Source: an uncultured Lachnospiraceae bacterium
Lineage (GTDB): Bacteria > Bacillota > Clostridia > Lachnospirales > Lachnospiraceae
Length of the DNA stretch: 64,000 bases
Assembly (NCBI GenBank): GCA_900315735.1
Contig: ONAD01000002.1
Span: 75,060-139,059 of the forward strand
Direction of reading: 5' to 3'
A program made the position numbers and the translations under genes. The notes below the pieces were generated by a model. That model was not told the origin of the DNA. It did no database searches and saw nothing but the letters and a program-made list of their open reading frames with translations. This document shows positions 1 through 8,232 of the stretch, piece by piece (within the stretch, counting starts at the first letter, position 1; every line of letters starts with the position of its first letter).

Positions 1-820
1 AAAGGCTGCGAAGGCCATTTACTGAAAACAGGCTGTCTGCTCCATAGATGAAAAGTGCAGTCAGGATAAAGAGCAGCCATACAAAGAGGCAGAATACAAT
101 ACATCCTAGCGTAATCTGTGTATTTTTGGACTTTAAGGAAAGAGAGGAGCAGGAAATCCTTGCGCCTAAATCTTTCTGGTTAAAGGTTATCAAAATAGGA
201 GTCATACCAAGTAACAGCATGTTAATGAGCACATAAGGAAGATACTGGAAGAAATAGGTGAGCCCAATCTGTGTACCTTTGACATTGTCCTCCTCAATGT
301 TAAGAATCGAAGTATCATTTCCTTCGGAAAGTGCTTCAGCAGATTTTGTGACCGCTTCGGAAAGGGAAAAGCCACCCGCCATAAATAAGCGGACACTGGA
401 AAGATACTCATTCACCTGCTGGTCTACAAAATAGCCATTGGAGCTGTCCTTGCGCATGGAAATCTGAAGAAAATCTTTGGCATCAGAGGCAGTAAGCTGT
501 TCTTCAAAACCTTCCGGAATTGTTAAAATATAGTCAACCTCCTGATAATAAAGTGCATCCTGCAAGGTCATAGTATCCGTATCCTTTAAAGTAACCGGAT
601 TGTGTATTGAGAAAAGATAATCACTTAAAGCGTGGCTTGCAGTGCTGTCATCCTCATCCATGATACAAATGTCTGCTTTGGTGGCAGTAAAAGAAGTCTC
701 ATGGTCGGATGCCCCGATTTTGCTCAGGGCAATTACAATAACTGTAAAAATAATATAGTATAAAAGCACAGAAGGAAATCTCTTCTTTGCAATTTTCAGA
801 AAAGTTTTAAATACTTGCAT
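1..820 (-). CDS. ABC-2 type transporter permease, partial (C-terminus beyond left edge)
   Basis: An uninterrupted reading frame runs leftward from an ATG at 818-820 to the window edge, giving at least 273 codons. An AGGAGG site lies 7 bases before the ATG. The protein opens MQVFKTFLKIAKKRFPSVLL and then has one hydrophobic segment. A long, mostly hydrophilic extracellular part of about 190 residues follows, then at least two more membrane segments near the edge. This is the layout of ABC-2/YhgE-type exporter permeases. The start overlaps the end of the preceding permease gene by 14 bases, so the two are translationally coupled. With that permease and the ATPase at 1989-2930 it would form one exporter with two different membrane subunits. 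The substrate is unknown. Confidence 0.85.
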   Translation of the reverse strand, partial: MQVFKTFLKIAKKRFPSVLLYYIIFTVIVIALSKIGASDHETSFTATKADICIMDEDDSTASHALSDYLFSIHNPVTLKDTDTMTLQDALYYQEVDYILTIPEGFEEQLTASDAKDFLQISMRKDSSNGYFVDQQVNEYLSSVRLFMAGGFSLSEAVTKSAEALSEGNDTSILNIEEDNVKGTQIGLTYFFQYLPYVLINMLLLGMTPILITFNQKDLGARISCSSLSLKSKNTQITLGCIVFCLFVWLLFILTALFIYGADSLFSVNGLRSL

Positions 821-1976
821 ATCTTTTCCTCCTTGTCAATAAGAATCCGCCAAAACAGAACAGGGCGGAAATGCCAACCAGTGTCAGAATGCATTGATAA
901 TACTGGTTTAAATTATCCTGAATGCCTAGTGTATAGAATGCACGGGAAATCAGGGCAGCCGGTGAAATCCGGTTAATAATCGGGCAGGCATTTTCTACGA
1001 TAATCCACATATTTCCAACCATAAGTCCGCTTAAGAAGCAAAGCAGCAGGCTGCCGGAGGTAAGAATTCCCTGTTTCATTCCTTCGGAAAAGGTTCCGAT
1101 GGCACCTACGAAAAAGCCCATGGTAGTTCCGGTCAGACATCCTACAAATACAGTAAGGATTGCCAGTGGGAGATGGTAGGTTAAATCAATCTTAAGCACC
1201 AGTACAATAAATGCAAAGGAAACCATATTACAGATAAACTGGAATAGTACATTGGCAAAAAGCTCTGCTACAATGACCTTCATTTTATGAACCGGAGAGA
1301 TATTGCGTCTTGCACCGATGGCGGAGAGATTTCCCTGGTTATTAAGGGAAACATACAGTCCGGAAAGGCTGGTAAAGAGACATGCCATAGCCATCAGATT
1401 GTAAAAGTACTGTGTATAGGTATCAGTATTATGTTTATTTAAAGAAACTTCCTTTGTATAGGAAACCTGCTCAGAGAGGCTTTTAAGCAGTGCTTCTAAG
1501 TTCTCCGGGTGATTTTTGGCAGTATCCACAATGGCAGTAACAGAGGAATTGTACTGCTTTACAAATGCCTGCAAAATACTCTGATTCATGCGGACGGTAT
1601 CAGAGTTGGAAGAAGAAACCGTAAGGGAAAGTGTGGTTGTATCAGATGAAGAATCGTCTGTATACAAAATACCATCCACCGTCTGGTCCTTTAACAGGGA
1701 CACGGCTTTCTCTTCTGTGCAGTAGGTTGGAACAAAGAGGGCGACCCCATCTTTTATTTCCGTTTTTTCTAAAAATGTCTTGATATTTTTTAATGCGACC
1801 GAATTATTTTCTTCTACAACAGCAACGGAAATCGGTTTCTGTATTTCAGAACTGCTGATATTGGAAAATGCTGCCTTGAACATAATGCCAAGCAGAATCG
1901 GAAAAAGCAGTATCCAGAACATCTGCTCCCTATTTCTAAGGAGAATCCGGAAATGATATTTCATGATTTGAAGCAT
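807..1976 (-). CDS. ABC-2 type transporter permease
   Basis: The product is 389 residues. One N-terminal membrane segment lies at about residues 17-36 (motif FWILLFPILLGIMF). A hydrophilic extracellular domain to about residue 185 follows, then roughly five membrane segments to the end, as in ABC-2/CcmB-like export permeases such as YhfE or DrrB relatives. The start is supported by AGGAGG 7 bases before the ATG at 1976. It lies 12 bases downstream of the ATPase gene and overlaps the next permease, so the three form one operon. By family the complex would export a lipid, antibiotic or peptide. The neighbouring two-component system suggests envelope stress or antimicrobial resistance, but that is inference. 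Confidence 0.87.
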   Translation of the reverse strand: MLQIMKYHFRILLRNREQMFWILLFPILLGIMFKAAFSNISSSEIQKPISVAVVEENNSVALKNIKTFLEKTEIKDGVALFVPTYCTEEKAVSLLKDQTVDGILYTDDSSSDTTTLSLTVSSSNSDTVRMNQSILQAFVKQYNSSVTAIVDTAKNHPENLEALLKSLSEQVSYTKEVSLNKHNTDTYTQYFYNLMAMACLFTSLSGLYVSLNNQGNLSAIGARRNISPVHKMKVIVAELFANVLFQFICNMVSFAFIVLVLKIDLTYHLPLAILTVFVGCLTGTTMGFFVGAIGTFSEGMKQGILTSGSLLLCFLSGLMVGNMWIIVENACPIINRISPAALISRAFYTLGIQDNLNQYYQCILTLVGISALFCFGGFLLTRRKRYASI

Positions 1977-1988
1977 ATCTTTTTCCTC

Positions 1989-2930
1989 CTAGTCTCTTAA
2001 TTCTTTGCCGGTAATCTCTAAGAATACATCATTTAAGGTCGGAAGCTCGGAATATACTTTTCCGAAAGTAATCTCATGCTGCTGCAGATAATCCAGCACA
2101 TGAATGAGATTGTGGCTTCCGCCGCTGCATAAAACAGTCAGCATGTGATTTTCGTAAGTCACTTCATAAACATGTTTTAAAGCACGGATTTCATCAATTG
2201 CTGCATCCGGCAGGTCTAAGATATCAATGGAAATGCTTTCGCTCTTCTTAATCATCTGTTTTAATTCATCCTTCGTGCCGATGGCAAGATTTTTTCCTTT
2301 GTCCATAATGGCAATCCGGGAACAAATCTGCTCCACCTCTTCCATGTAATGGGAAGTGTAAATGATGGTGGCACCATTCCGGTTCAGCTCCTCGATTCCC
2401 TCAAGAATCTTATTCCGGCTCTGCGGGTCAACGGCAACGGTCGGCTCATCCATGATAATCAGCTTTGGTTTATGGGCAATGCCGCAGGCAATATTTAACC
2501 GCCTTAAAAGTCCGCCGGATAATTTCTTCGGAAAGAATTTACGGAAATCATCTAAGCCTACAAAAGCAATGGCTTCCTCTACATACTGTTTCCGGAGTGC
2601 TTTATCTTTTACATAAAGCCCACAGAAATAATCAATGTTTTCATATACCGTCAGTTCATCCACTACGGCAACGTTCTGCATAACAACGCCGATTTGCCGC
2701 TTCAGGTCATAACTATCCGGGTTCATCTTTTTCCCAAAGACTTCAATGTTTCCCTTATCATAGGAAAGCAGGGACAGAAGACAGTTGATGGTGGTAGTTT
2801 TACCGGAACCGTTTGGACCGAGCAGACCGAAAATCTCACCTTCTTCAATCTCTAAGTTAAAGTGGTCTAATGCCACAAGTTCTTTGTAGCGTTTTACCAG
2901 GTTTTCTATTTTTACAACTGGGGTACTCAT
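1989..2930 (-). CDS. ABC transporter ATP-binding protein
   Basis: This 313-residue cytoplasmic ATPase belongs to the CcmA/DrrA-type exporter family. Walker A is intact (GPNGSGKT, about residues 38-45). The signature is LSGGLLRRL and Walker B is LIIMDEPTVAVDP, followed by the H-loop region TSHYMEE. The last 90 residues form the extra C-terminal domain usual in DrrA-like ATPases. AAGGAGG lies 6 bases before the ATG. It is the first gene of the leftward operon with the two permeases. Its leader carries a 346-bp palindrome (2966-3311) between the predicted promoter (3320-3348) and the ribosome site. Confidence 0.92.
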   Translation of the reverse strand: MSTPVVKIENLVKRYKELVALDHFNLEIEEGEIFGLLGPNGSGKTTTINCLLSLLSYDKGNIEVFGKKMNPDSYDLKRQIGVVMQNVAVVDELTVYENIDYFCGLYVKDKALRKQYVEEAIAFVGLDDFRKFFPKKLSGGLLRRLNIACGIAHKPKLIIMDEPTVAVDPQSRNKILEGIEELNRNGATIIYTSHYMEEVEQICSRIAIMDKGKNLAIGTKDELKQMIKKSESISIDILDLPDAAIDEIRALKHVYEVTYENHMLTVLCSGGSHNLIHVLDYLQQHEITFGKVYSELPTLNDVFLEITGKELRD

Positions 2931-2965
2931 ATGTTTCCTCCTTTTTAGGGTGATTGGTTTGCGAC

Positions 2966-3311
2966 AGGCGATTGCGAGAGGAGAAAAAAAATTTATAAAA
3001 ACTGTCTTGCTGTGTTACATCAGAAGCACTGGAGTGTTCGTCGAAACTGGATACTGCATGATGCTTGAAAAGGGGCACTAAGAATTTCGAAACATGAGTA
3101 GTTTTTTTCGGCAACCGGCGCAAATTCACATCCATGTTCATATGCGCCTCGCCGGTACATCCCTGTACCAGCGTTGCCGGATACTGGGCGAAATTCCAAG
3201 TGCCCCTAACAAGCCTCATAAGGTATCTGTATTCCGATGAACGCTCCAGTGCTTTTGCCAAACATTGGCAAACCAGCTTTTTTATAAAATTTTCTCTTCT
3301 CGCAATCGCCT
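2966..3311. repeat. Long imperfect palindrome, copy 1 (346 bp), with structured core 3071-3207
   Basis: The two halves are inverted copies of each other. AGGCGATTGCGAGA at 2966-2979 faces its reverse complement ending at 3311. The pairing continues inward with about 70 percent identity by eye (for example AGCACTGGAG facing CTCCAGTGCT). It ends in a well-conserved core bounded by AGGGGCACT (3071) and AGTGCCCCT (to 3207). The core can form smaller stems: GGCGCA 3117-3122 with TGCGCC 3143-3148, and GGTAC 3154-3158 with GTACC 3165-3169. A second copy of the core lies at 36958-37093. Short open frames inside it are not convincing genes. This stretch fills most of the 457-base gap between the ATPase gene and the next permease gene. 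Confidence 0.85.
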
Positions 3312-3319
3312 ATAGCATA

Positions 3320-3390
3320 AGTATAGGGAAAAGAGCTGCAGAAGGTAAGTGCACTCTGTCAGGAAATAAAATGACATTTGTCATATCTTA
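3320..3390 (-). promoter_or_regulatory. Promoter and operator for the leftward ABC operon (module copy 1)
   Basis: Read leftward, the palindromic operator ATGACATTTGTCAT is at 3371-3384. A -35 TTACCT follows at 3343-3348, then a 17-base spacer and -10 TATACT at 3320-3325. Bases 3344-3390 match 5267-5313 at 46 of 47 positions, and both copies sit ahead of ABC exporter operons. The block overlaps the stop codon of the permease gene at 3388. The operator probably binds the NarL-type response regulator encoded at 6482; that is inferred from proximity and repetition. Confidence 0.68.
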
Positions 3391-4278
3391 ACGTTCCTGT
3401 TGTCTTTTCCTTGAAAGAATAGCCGTTGCAAGGCCAAGGAAGATAAGACCGGAGATGAACATATATAGTATTTTCATGAAAGGGGAAAAGGTAGTATTTC
3501 CAAAAGAAATGGTAAGTCCCATATAATCCGCATATCCGGTCTTTATTTCGGAGGGGCAATGAAACCATTGCAATTCCTGATGCATCCAGATTTCACGAAT
3601 GGCGGAAGAACCCTGAAAGGCTGGAAGGAAGCGGATGATATATTTAAGAGTCTGTGGCATGTTGCCGTATGGAACATAAATTGCAGCAAAAAATCCAATC
3701 AGAGTACCCAAAAGTGTGGTCAGACCATTGAATGCACTATTGGTATGAATAAAAGAAGCACATAAAAAGACAAAGGAAGCAGAGGAAAAAATAATTGCAA
3801 GAAGCGCAAAGAGAATTTCTAAAGTATCATGGGCAGTTATAAAGGAGCCATTGGCAATACCAAGATAGATGGCTCCAATTATTAATGTGAGCAGGCACAT
3901 GATAAATGAGACAATAATTGCAGCAATGACATAACCTGCAACATAGTATCCGCGTTTTACGGGTGCAACAAAAAATGCAGATATCTTACCGGATTCCTCA
4001 TCTCTTACCATGGTTCCCACCAGAGTCATGGAAATGCTTACGGCATTGACAACCAGAATACCGGCAATGGTCCAGATAATGATGAGCGAAGATGCATGAA
4101 CAGCTTCGTATTTCAGACCGGTTCCAAGAACCTGAATTGTGGAATCAATATTTTCCTGTCCGAGAAATGCAATCATAAGGGTTAACACAATAAGAGTAGA
4201 AAGAAGAGAAAAGAATACACTGATTCGGTCTCGGAAATAAAGTAAGATATTACGTTTTATAAATGAAATTAGTATCAT
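3388..4278 (-). CDS. ABC-2 type transporter permease
   Basis: The product is 296 residues with about six predicted membrane segments, beginning near residue 22 (SVFFSLLSTLIVLTLMIAFL). Its overall shape is that of ABC2_membrane (DrrB/NodJ-like) permeases. GGAGG lies 8 bases before the ATG at 4278. The gene follows the ATPase gene at 4282-5193 by 3 bases, so the two form an exporter with one permease type, presumably a homodimer. Its stop codon overlaps copy 1 of the 47-bp promoter module. The substrate is unknown. Confidence 0.88.
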   Translation of the reverse strand: MILISFIKRNILLYFRDRISVFFSLLSTLIVLTLMIAFLGQENIDSTIQVLGTGLKYEAVHASSLIIIWTIAGILVVNAVSISMTLVGTMVRDEESGKISAFFVAPVKRGYYVAGYVIAAIIVSFIMCLLTLIIGAIYLGIANGSFITAHDTLEILFALLAIIFSSASFVFLCASFIHTNSAFNGLTTLLGTLIGFFAAIYVPYGNMPQTLKYIIRFLPAFQGSSAIREIWMHQELQWFHCPSEIKTGYADYMGLTISFGNTTFSPFMKILYMFISGLIFLGLATAILSRKRQQER

Positions 4279-4281
4279 AGG

Positions 4282-5193
4282 TTAATCCTCCAGTTTTTTT
4301 CCTGTTATTTGAATAAAAGCATCATCCATGCTGCCTTGAATAATTTCAATGCCATCATAGGGAGTGGTTATCCGGGGCATGATATGCAAAGCATCTTTGG
4401 TAGTAGATAGGGGAATTGCAATTCCGTTAGGGAGGCGATAAGAAGTCAGTGAAAGAGAATTTAATTCCCGGCTTAATTGTGGAATTTTGTCAGTATAGAT
4501 TTTTAAAGTATCGGAAGCATATTTATTTTTTAACTGGGATGGAGAGCCGGAAGCAATGATTTTTCCGGCATCCATAATGCAAAGTTGTTGTGCCATAGAG
4601 GCTTCTTCCATATAGTGTGTGGTGAGAAAAATTGTCATATGGCGCTTTAACCGGAGACTTTCCAGACAGTCCCACATAAGTTTTCTGGTCTGCGGGTCAA
4701 GCCCGGTAGAAGGCTCATCTAGAAATAATATTTCAGGAGTATTCATGAGTGCCCGGGCAATTTCGCAGCGTCGTTTCTGACCACCGGATAATTTACGAAA
4801 AGGTCGTGATAACAAATTTTGAATGTTAAGAATTTCGACAACCTCATAGAGATTTTTTTGAACCGTCTTTAAATCTTTTTCATATAGAAAACCTCTCATC
4901 AAAAGATTTTCTTTTACTGTCAGATAATCATCTAAAGTATTATTCTGAAAAACAACTCCAATTTTATTGCGGATGGCATCGGCTTCTTTTAAAGCATCGT
5001 AATCACATATTTTGACAGTTCCTGCTGTTGCTTTCAGTAAGCTACAAAGGATATGAATCGTAGTGGATTTTCTGGCACCATTTACACCGAGCAGTCCAAA
5101 TAAATATCCTTTTTTAACAGAAAAAGAAATATCATCTACTGCTTTTATATCGGAGAAATATTTTTTTAAGTGTGAAATCTGTATTGCATCCAT
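4282..5193 (-). CDS. ABC transporter ATP-binding protein with altered Walker A
   Basis: I take the ATG at 5193 as the start because AGGAGG lies 6 bases upstream; a longer open frame to 5307 would run through the promoter. The 303-residue protein is a DrrA-type exporter ATPase with signature LSGGQKRRCEIARAL and Walker B ILFLDEPSTGLDP. Walker A reads GVNGARKST instead of GVNGAGKST. The glycine next to the catalytic lysine is arginine 41 (AGA, where GGA is expected; bases 5071-5073). This is one transition away from normal and would be expected to impair nucleotide binding. It may be a real inactivating change or a base-call error. The gene pairs with the permease at 3388-4278. Confidence 0.88.
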   Translation of the reverse strand: MDAIQISHLKKYFSDIKAVDDISFSVKKGYLFGLLGVNGARKSTTIHILCSLLKATAGTVKICDYDALKEADAIRNKIGVVFQNNTLDDYLTVKENLLMRGFLYEKDLKTVQKNLYEVVEILNIQNLLSRPFRKLSGGQKRRCEIARALMNTPEILFLDEPSTGLDPQTRKLMWDCLESLRLKRHMTIFLTTHYMEEASMAQQLCIMDAGKIIASGSPSQLKNKYASDTLKIYTDKIPQLSRELNSLSLTSYRLPNGIAIPLSTTKDALHIMPRITTPYDGIEIIQGSMDDAFIQITGKKLED

Positions 5194-5241
5194 GTTATGC
5201 CTCCTGTAGATAGAGATAAATAATAGCGATTTTATAAATGT

Positions 5242-5313
5242 AGTATAGTAGAGTGACCGGAGGGCTGGTAAGTGCATTCTGTCAGGAAATAAAATGACAT
5301 TTGTCATATCTTA
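5242..5313 (-). promoter_or_regulatory. Promoter and operator for the second ABC operon (module copy 2)
   Basis: Read leftward: operator ATGACATTTGTCAT at 5294-5307, -35 TTACCA at 5266-5271, an 18-base spacer and -10 TATACT at 5242-5247. The operator-to-(-35) distance is the same as in copy 1 at 3320-3390. A site just upstream of a poor -35 suits an activator. Confidence 0.68.
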
Positions 5314-5329
5314 GGAAAAATGATACAGT
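5301..5329 (+). promoter_or_regulatory. Divergent promoter of the two-component operon
   Basis: On the + strand, -35 TTGTCA at 5301-5306 lies inside the operator palindrome, followed by a 17-base spacer and -10 TACAGT at 5324-5329. The kinase ATG follows at 5364. The overlap suggests the regulator activates the exporter operon while repressing or tuning its own transcription (inference). Confidence 0.6.
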
Positions 5330-5363
5330 AAATGCAGTAGAACCCTAAGGAAGGGGAAGAAAA

Positions 5364-6485
5364 ATGTTAAGAATACTGGATAAGTTACTTCTTTTTGCCA
5401 TGTGCAGCTGCCTTGTTTTCCAGTTAGAGGGAGACTACCGCAGAGTAGTAATCTTCATCATTGGTCTGATTGTGGCAGCGTTGACACTTTATATCGAAAA
5501 CCGGAAAGTCATTGGAGCATTGCTGATAGCAATGGCAGTATTGTGCCTAATCGAGCCGGGATTTACTTTTTTGCTGCCGCTGGTGTTTTTTGACAGCTTC
5601 TGGTTTAGCCTGTGGTGGGGCATGGGATTTGCAATTTTATTCTTTTATGCATTGCCGGTGTATCAGCCGTGGATGACAGCCATCTGGCTGTTTTTATCAT
5701 TGGTAGCGGTGCTGTTGGCTTATTGTACCAGACAGGCAACGGAGTTGAAGCGGAATCTGATACGGCTCCGGGATACCAGCACAGAGCTGAGTCTTGTGAT
5801 GCGGGAGAAGAACCGCAAGCTTTTAGAGGAACAGGATACAGAAATCTATATGGCAACGTTAAAGGAGCGGAACCGGATTGCAAGGGAAATCCATGATAAC
5901 GTGGGACATATGCTGTCCCGGGCAATTCTTCAGATGGGAGCACTGAGCACCGTATATGAGGAAGAGCCGCTGCATGGTCAGCTTTTAAAGGTAAATGATA
6001 CCTTAAATCTTGCCATGAACAATATCCGGGAAAGTGTGCATGATCTGCATGATGATTCCGTGGATTTAAAGCAGGCAATATTAGAGGCAACCCGGGAAAT
6101 GAAGCAGCATTATCATCTGGATTTGGAATACGATATGTCACAGAATGTTCCAAGAAAAGTCAAATACTGTTTTATCGCAGCCGTAAAAGAGGCAATGTCA
6201 AATATTGTGAAATACAGCAACGGTGATCGGATTGAGATTGTCCTCAGGGAACATCCGGCATTGTACCAGATGACTATTGAAGACAATGGTACAGATGAAG
6301 AAAAACAGAAAAGAGCATCCGAACAGATGCGGGAAGAAAAGGATGAACTTAAGAGCGCAGCCGGTGGCATGGGGCTTTCCAATATGCGGGAACGTGTAGA
6401 GTCGCTGGGCGGAAGCATTCATGTAAATTGTGAAAAAGGTTTTAAAATATTTATATCGATTCGAAAGAAAGAGGAGGCAGTATGA
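5364..6485 (+). CDS. Sensor histidine kinase, DesK/LiaS type
   Basis: The product is 373 residues. The first 125 or so residues form about five membrane segments with little outside the membrane. A short linker and a HisKA_3 dimerisation helix follow, with the phospho-accepting histidine at residue 177 (REIHDNVGH). The HATPase_c domain shows the N-box EAMSNIVKYS, DNGTD, and the G-box GGMGLSNMRERV. The lack of an extracellular sensor fits intramembrane-sensing kinases that work with ABC exporters. The stop overlaps the response regulator start by 4 bases (ATGA), so the two are coupled. Ligand unknown. Confidence 0.93.
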   Translation: MLRILDKLLLFAMCSCLVFQLEGDYRRVVIFIIGLIVAALTLYIENRKVIGALLIAMAVLCLIEPGFTFLLPLVFFDSFWFSLWWGMGFAILFFYALPVYQPWMTAIWLFLSLVAVLLAYCTRQATELKRNLIRLRDTSTELSLVMREKNRKLLEEQDTEIYMATLKERNRIAREIHDNVGHMLSRAILQMGALSTVYEEEPLHGQLLKVNDTLNLAMNNIRESVHDLHDDSVDLKQAILEATREMKQHYHLDLEYDMSQNVPRKVKYCFIAAVKEAMSNIVKYSNGDRIEIVLREHPALYQMTIEDNGTDEEKQKRASEQMREEKDELKSAAGGMGLSNMRERVESLGGSIHVNCEKGFKIFISIRKKEEAV

Positions 6486-7099
6486 GAGTCCTGATTGTAG
6501 ATGATGATGAAGATGTGGTATTTTCCCTGCAGACCATTCTCTGCGCCAAGGGAGTGGATGTAGTTGGAACAGGCACTGATGGAAGCGAAGCGGTAAAATT
6601 ATATGAAGAGCTTCAGCCGGACATTTTATTAATGGATATCCAGATGAAGCCCATGAATGGGCTGGATGCAGCAGAGCAGATTCTTGCAAAAGATAAGACG
6701 GCAAGAGTGCTGTTTCTGACAACATTTTCCGATGATGAATATATTGTGGAGGCGTTACGAATCGGCGCAAAAGGCTATTGCCTGAAGCAGGATTTTGCAG
6801 CAATTGTTCCATCGTTAAATGCAGTCATGAGCGGACAGAGTGTCTTTGGTGGGGAAATTGTGAATAAGCTTCCTGTTTTGATGCAGAATAAGGAAAGCTT
6901 TGATTATGCCAGCTATGATATCAGTGAAAAAGAGCAGGAAATCATTCACCAGGTGGCACTGGGACGCAGCAACAAAGAAATTGCAGAAGCATTATTTTTA
7001 AGTGAGGGAACCGTCCGCAACTATATCAGCAGCATATTGGAAAAGCTGTCCCTAAGAGACCGGACGCAGTTGGCGGTATTTTATTACCAGCATTTGTAA
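6482..7099 (+). CDS. Response regulator, NarL/FixJ (LuxR-HTH) family
   Basis: The product is 205 residues. The N-terminal receiver domain has the acidic pocket VDDDED and phospho-acceptor D52 (LLMDIQMKP), with T100-region TTFSD and a conserved lysine in AKGYCLKQDF. The C-terminal LuxR-type helix-turn-helix spans about residues 140-200 (ALGRSNKEIAEALFLSEGTV). It is the partner of the kinase encoded just upstream. Dimers of this family bind short inverted repeats, so ATGACATTTGTCAT, found ahead of both exporter operons, is the likely target. Confidence 0.94.
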   Translation: MRVLIVDDDEDVVFSLQTILCAKGVDVVGTGTDGSEAVKLYEELQPDILLMDIQMKPMNGLDAAEQILAKDKTARVLFLTTFSDDEYIVEALRIGAKGYCLKQDFAAIVPSLNAVMSGQSVFGGEIVNKLPVLMQNKESFDYASYDISEKEQEIIHQVALGRSNKEIAEALFLSEGTVRNYISSILEKLSLRDRTQLAVFYYQHL

Positions 7100-7192
7100 A
7101 AAATATCTAAACTGCCAGTGACTGTTTTTTCAGGAAATGCTTTTATAGGAAATACTTTTACAGAAAACAGGAAAAATAGAAAGAGGATTTTT

Positions 7193-7969
7193 ATGATTTT
7201 TGAGACACATGCACATTATGATGATGAAAAATTTAAAGAGGACAGAGAACAGCTGGTTTCTTCTCTTCCAGAGCAGAACATAAAGAGGGTAATTAACGTG
7301 GGCGCAGATTTTGCCGGCTGCGTGGACAGCGTGGCACTGGCAGAAAAATATGATTATGTTTATGCGGCAATCGGAATTCATCCAAGCAATATCGAAGATG
7401 CAACGGAAGAAAATTTAGCGTGGATAAAGGAAAAGGCTTCCTGGGAGAAGACCGTTGCCATCGGAGAAATCGGGCTTGATTATTATTGGGATAAGGAGCC
7501 AAAAGTGCAGCAGGCACAGCGGGAAATGTTCTGCCGCCAGCTTGCACTGGCAAAAGAAATGAGCCTTCCGGTTATCATTCATTCCAGAGATGCCGCAGAG
7601 GATACCATGAAAATTATACATCAGGCGCACAAGGATGGCATCCCGGGCGTCATCCATTGTTATTCCTATTCCAAGGAAATGGCGAAAGAATATGTGAAAA
7701 TGGGATATTACATTGGTGTCGGCGGTGTAGTTACTTTTAAAAATGCAAAGAAGTTAAAGGAGACCGTAACAGAAATTGGACTTCCTCATATCGTATTGGA
7801 AACCGACTGTCCATATATGGCACCGGAACCGCATCGTGGCACCCGGAACGATTCAAGGAATCTTATTTATGTAGTGAAAACCATCGCCGAACTGACCGGA
7901 ACAACACCGGAAGAAGTGGAAGCAGTTACCTGGGAGAATGCAAAAAGATTATTTGGAAAAGTGAAGTAG
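7193..7969 (+). CDS. tatD: TatD family metal-dependent hydrolase (DNase)
   Basis: The start is set at the ATG at 7193, which follows AAGAGG and begins the conserved MIFETHAHYDD. The upstream in-frame extension is A-rich and unlike the family. The 258-residue TIM-barrel enzyme has the metal-binding pair H6-x-H8, EIGLDYY, PVIIHSRDA, HCYSYS and LETDCPYMAPEPHRG, the standard TatD order. TatD proteins are 3'-5' deoxyribonucleases linked to DNA repair and quality control. The gene follows the response regulator by 93 bases without a clear terminator. In many Firmicutes it sits near metG or rsmA; here rsmA is 17 kb away. Confidence 0.93.
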   Translation: MIFETHAHYDDEKFKEDREQLVSSLPEQNIKRVINVGADFAGCVDSVALAEKYDYVYAAIGIHPSNIEDATEENLAWIKEKASWEKTVAIGEIGLDYYWDKEPKVQQAQREMFCRQLALAKEMSLPVIIHSRDAAEDTMKIIHQAHKDGIPGVIHCYSYSKEMAKEYVKMGYYIGVGGVVTFKNAKKLKETVTEIGLPHIVLETDCPYMAPEPHRGTRNDSRNLIYVVKTIAELTGTTPEEVEAVTWENAKRLFGKVK

Positions 7970-8232
7970 ACTTTATTCAGAAAGGAAGCGGATTTTATAA
8001 ATATTTTACTTGTATTATAAATATGCATTTGTTACAATCAACACAAAGCATATATTCTGATTTTCGAATGGCAAAAGCCAATCTAAATTTCTGGTATCAA
8101 TTCAATGAATTCTATGCTTTTAAATTCTAATTACAATTAATGAACGCATAGTGCATTGGATAGGTGGAATTTTAGAATCGAAACGGGATATGCAATCCTG
8201 CTTTTCCTTGTACTATGGGAAAAGGAGGAAAC

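Noticed and set aside
2857-3261. Open frame of 134 residues across palindrome 1, and similar frames across palindrome 2 (36965-37270, 36990-37361)
   Set aside because: They run through a self-complementary element, give low-complexity translations, lack ribosome sites and exist on both strands only because the DNA is palindromic. The matching peptide GEAHMN-DVNLRRLP in both copies reflects the repeat core, not a conserved protein.
5605-6153. 182-residue leftward open frame inside the histidine kinase gene
   Set aside because: It is antisense to a clear kinase coding region, Pro/His/Leu-rich, and has no start signal.
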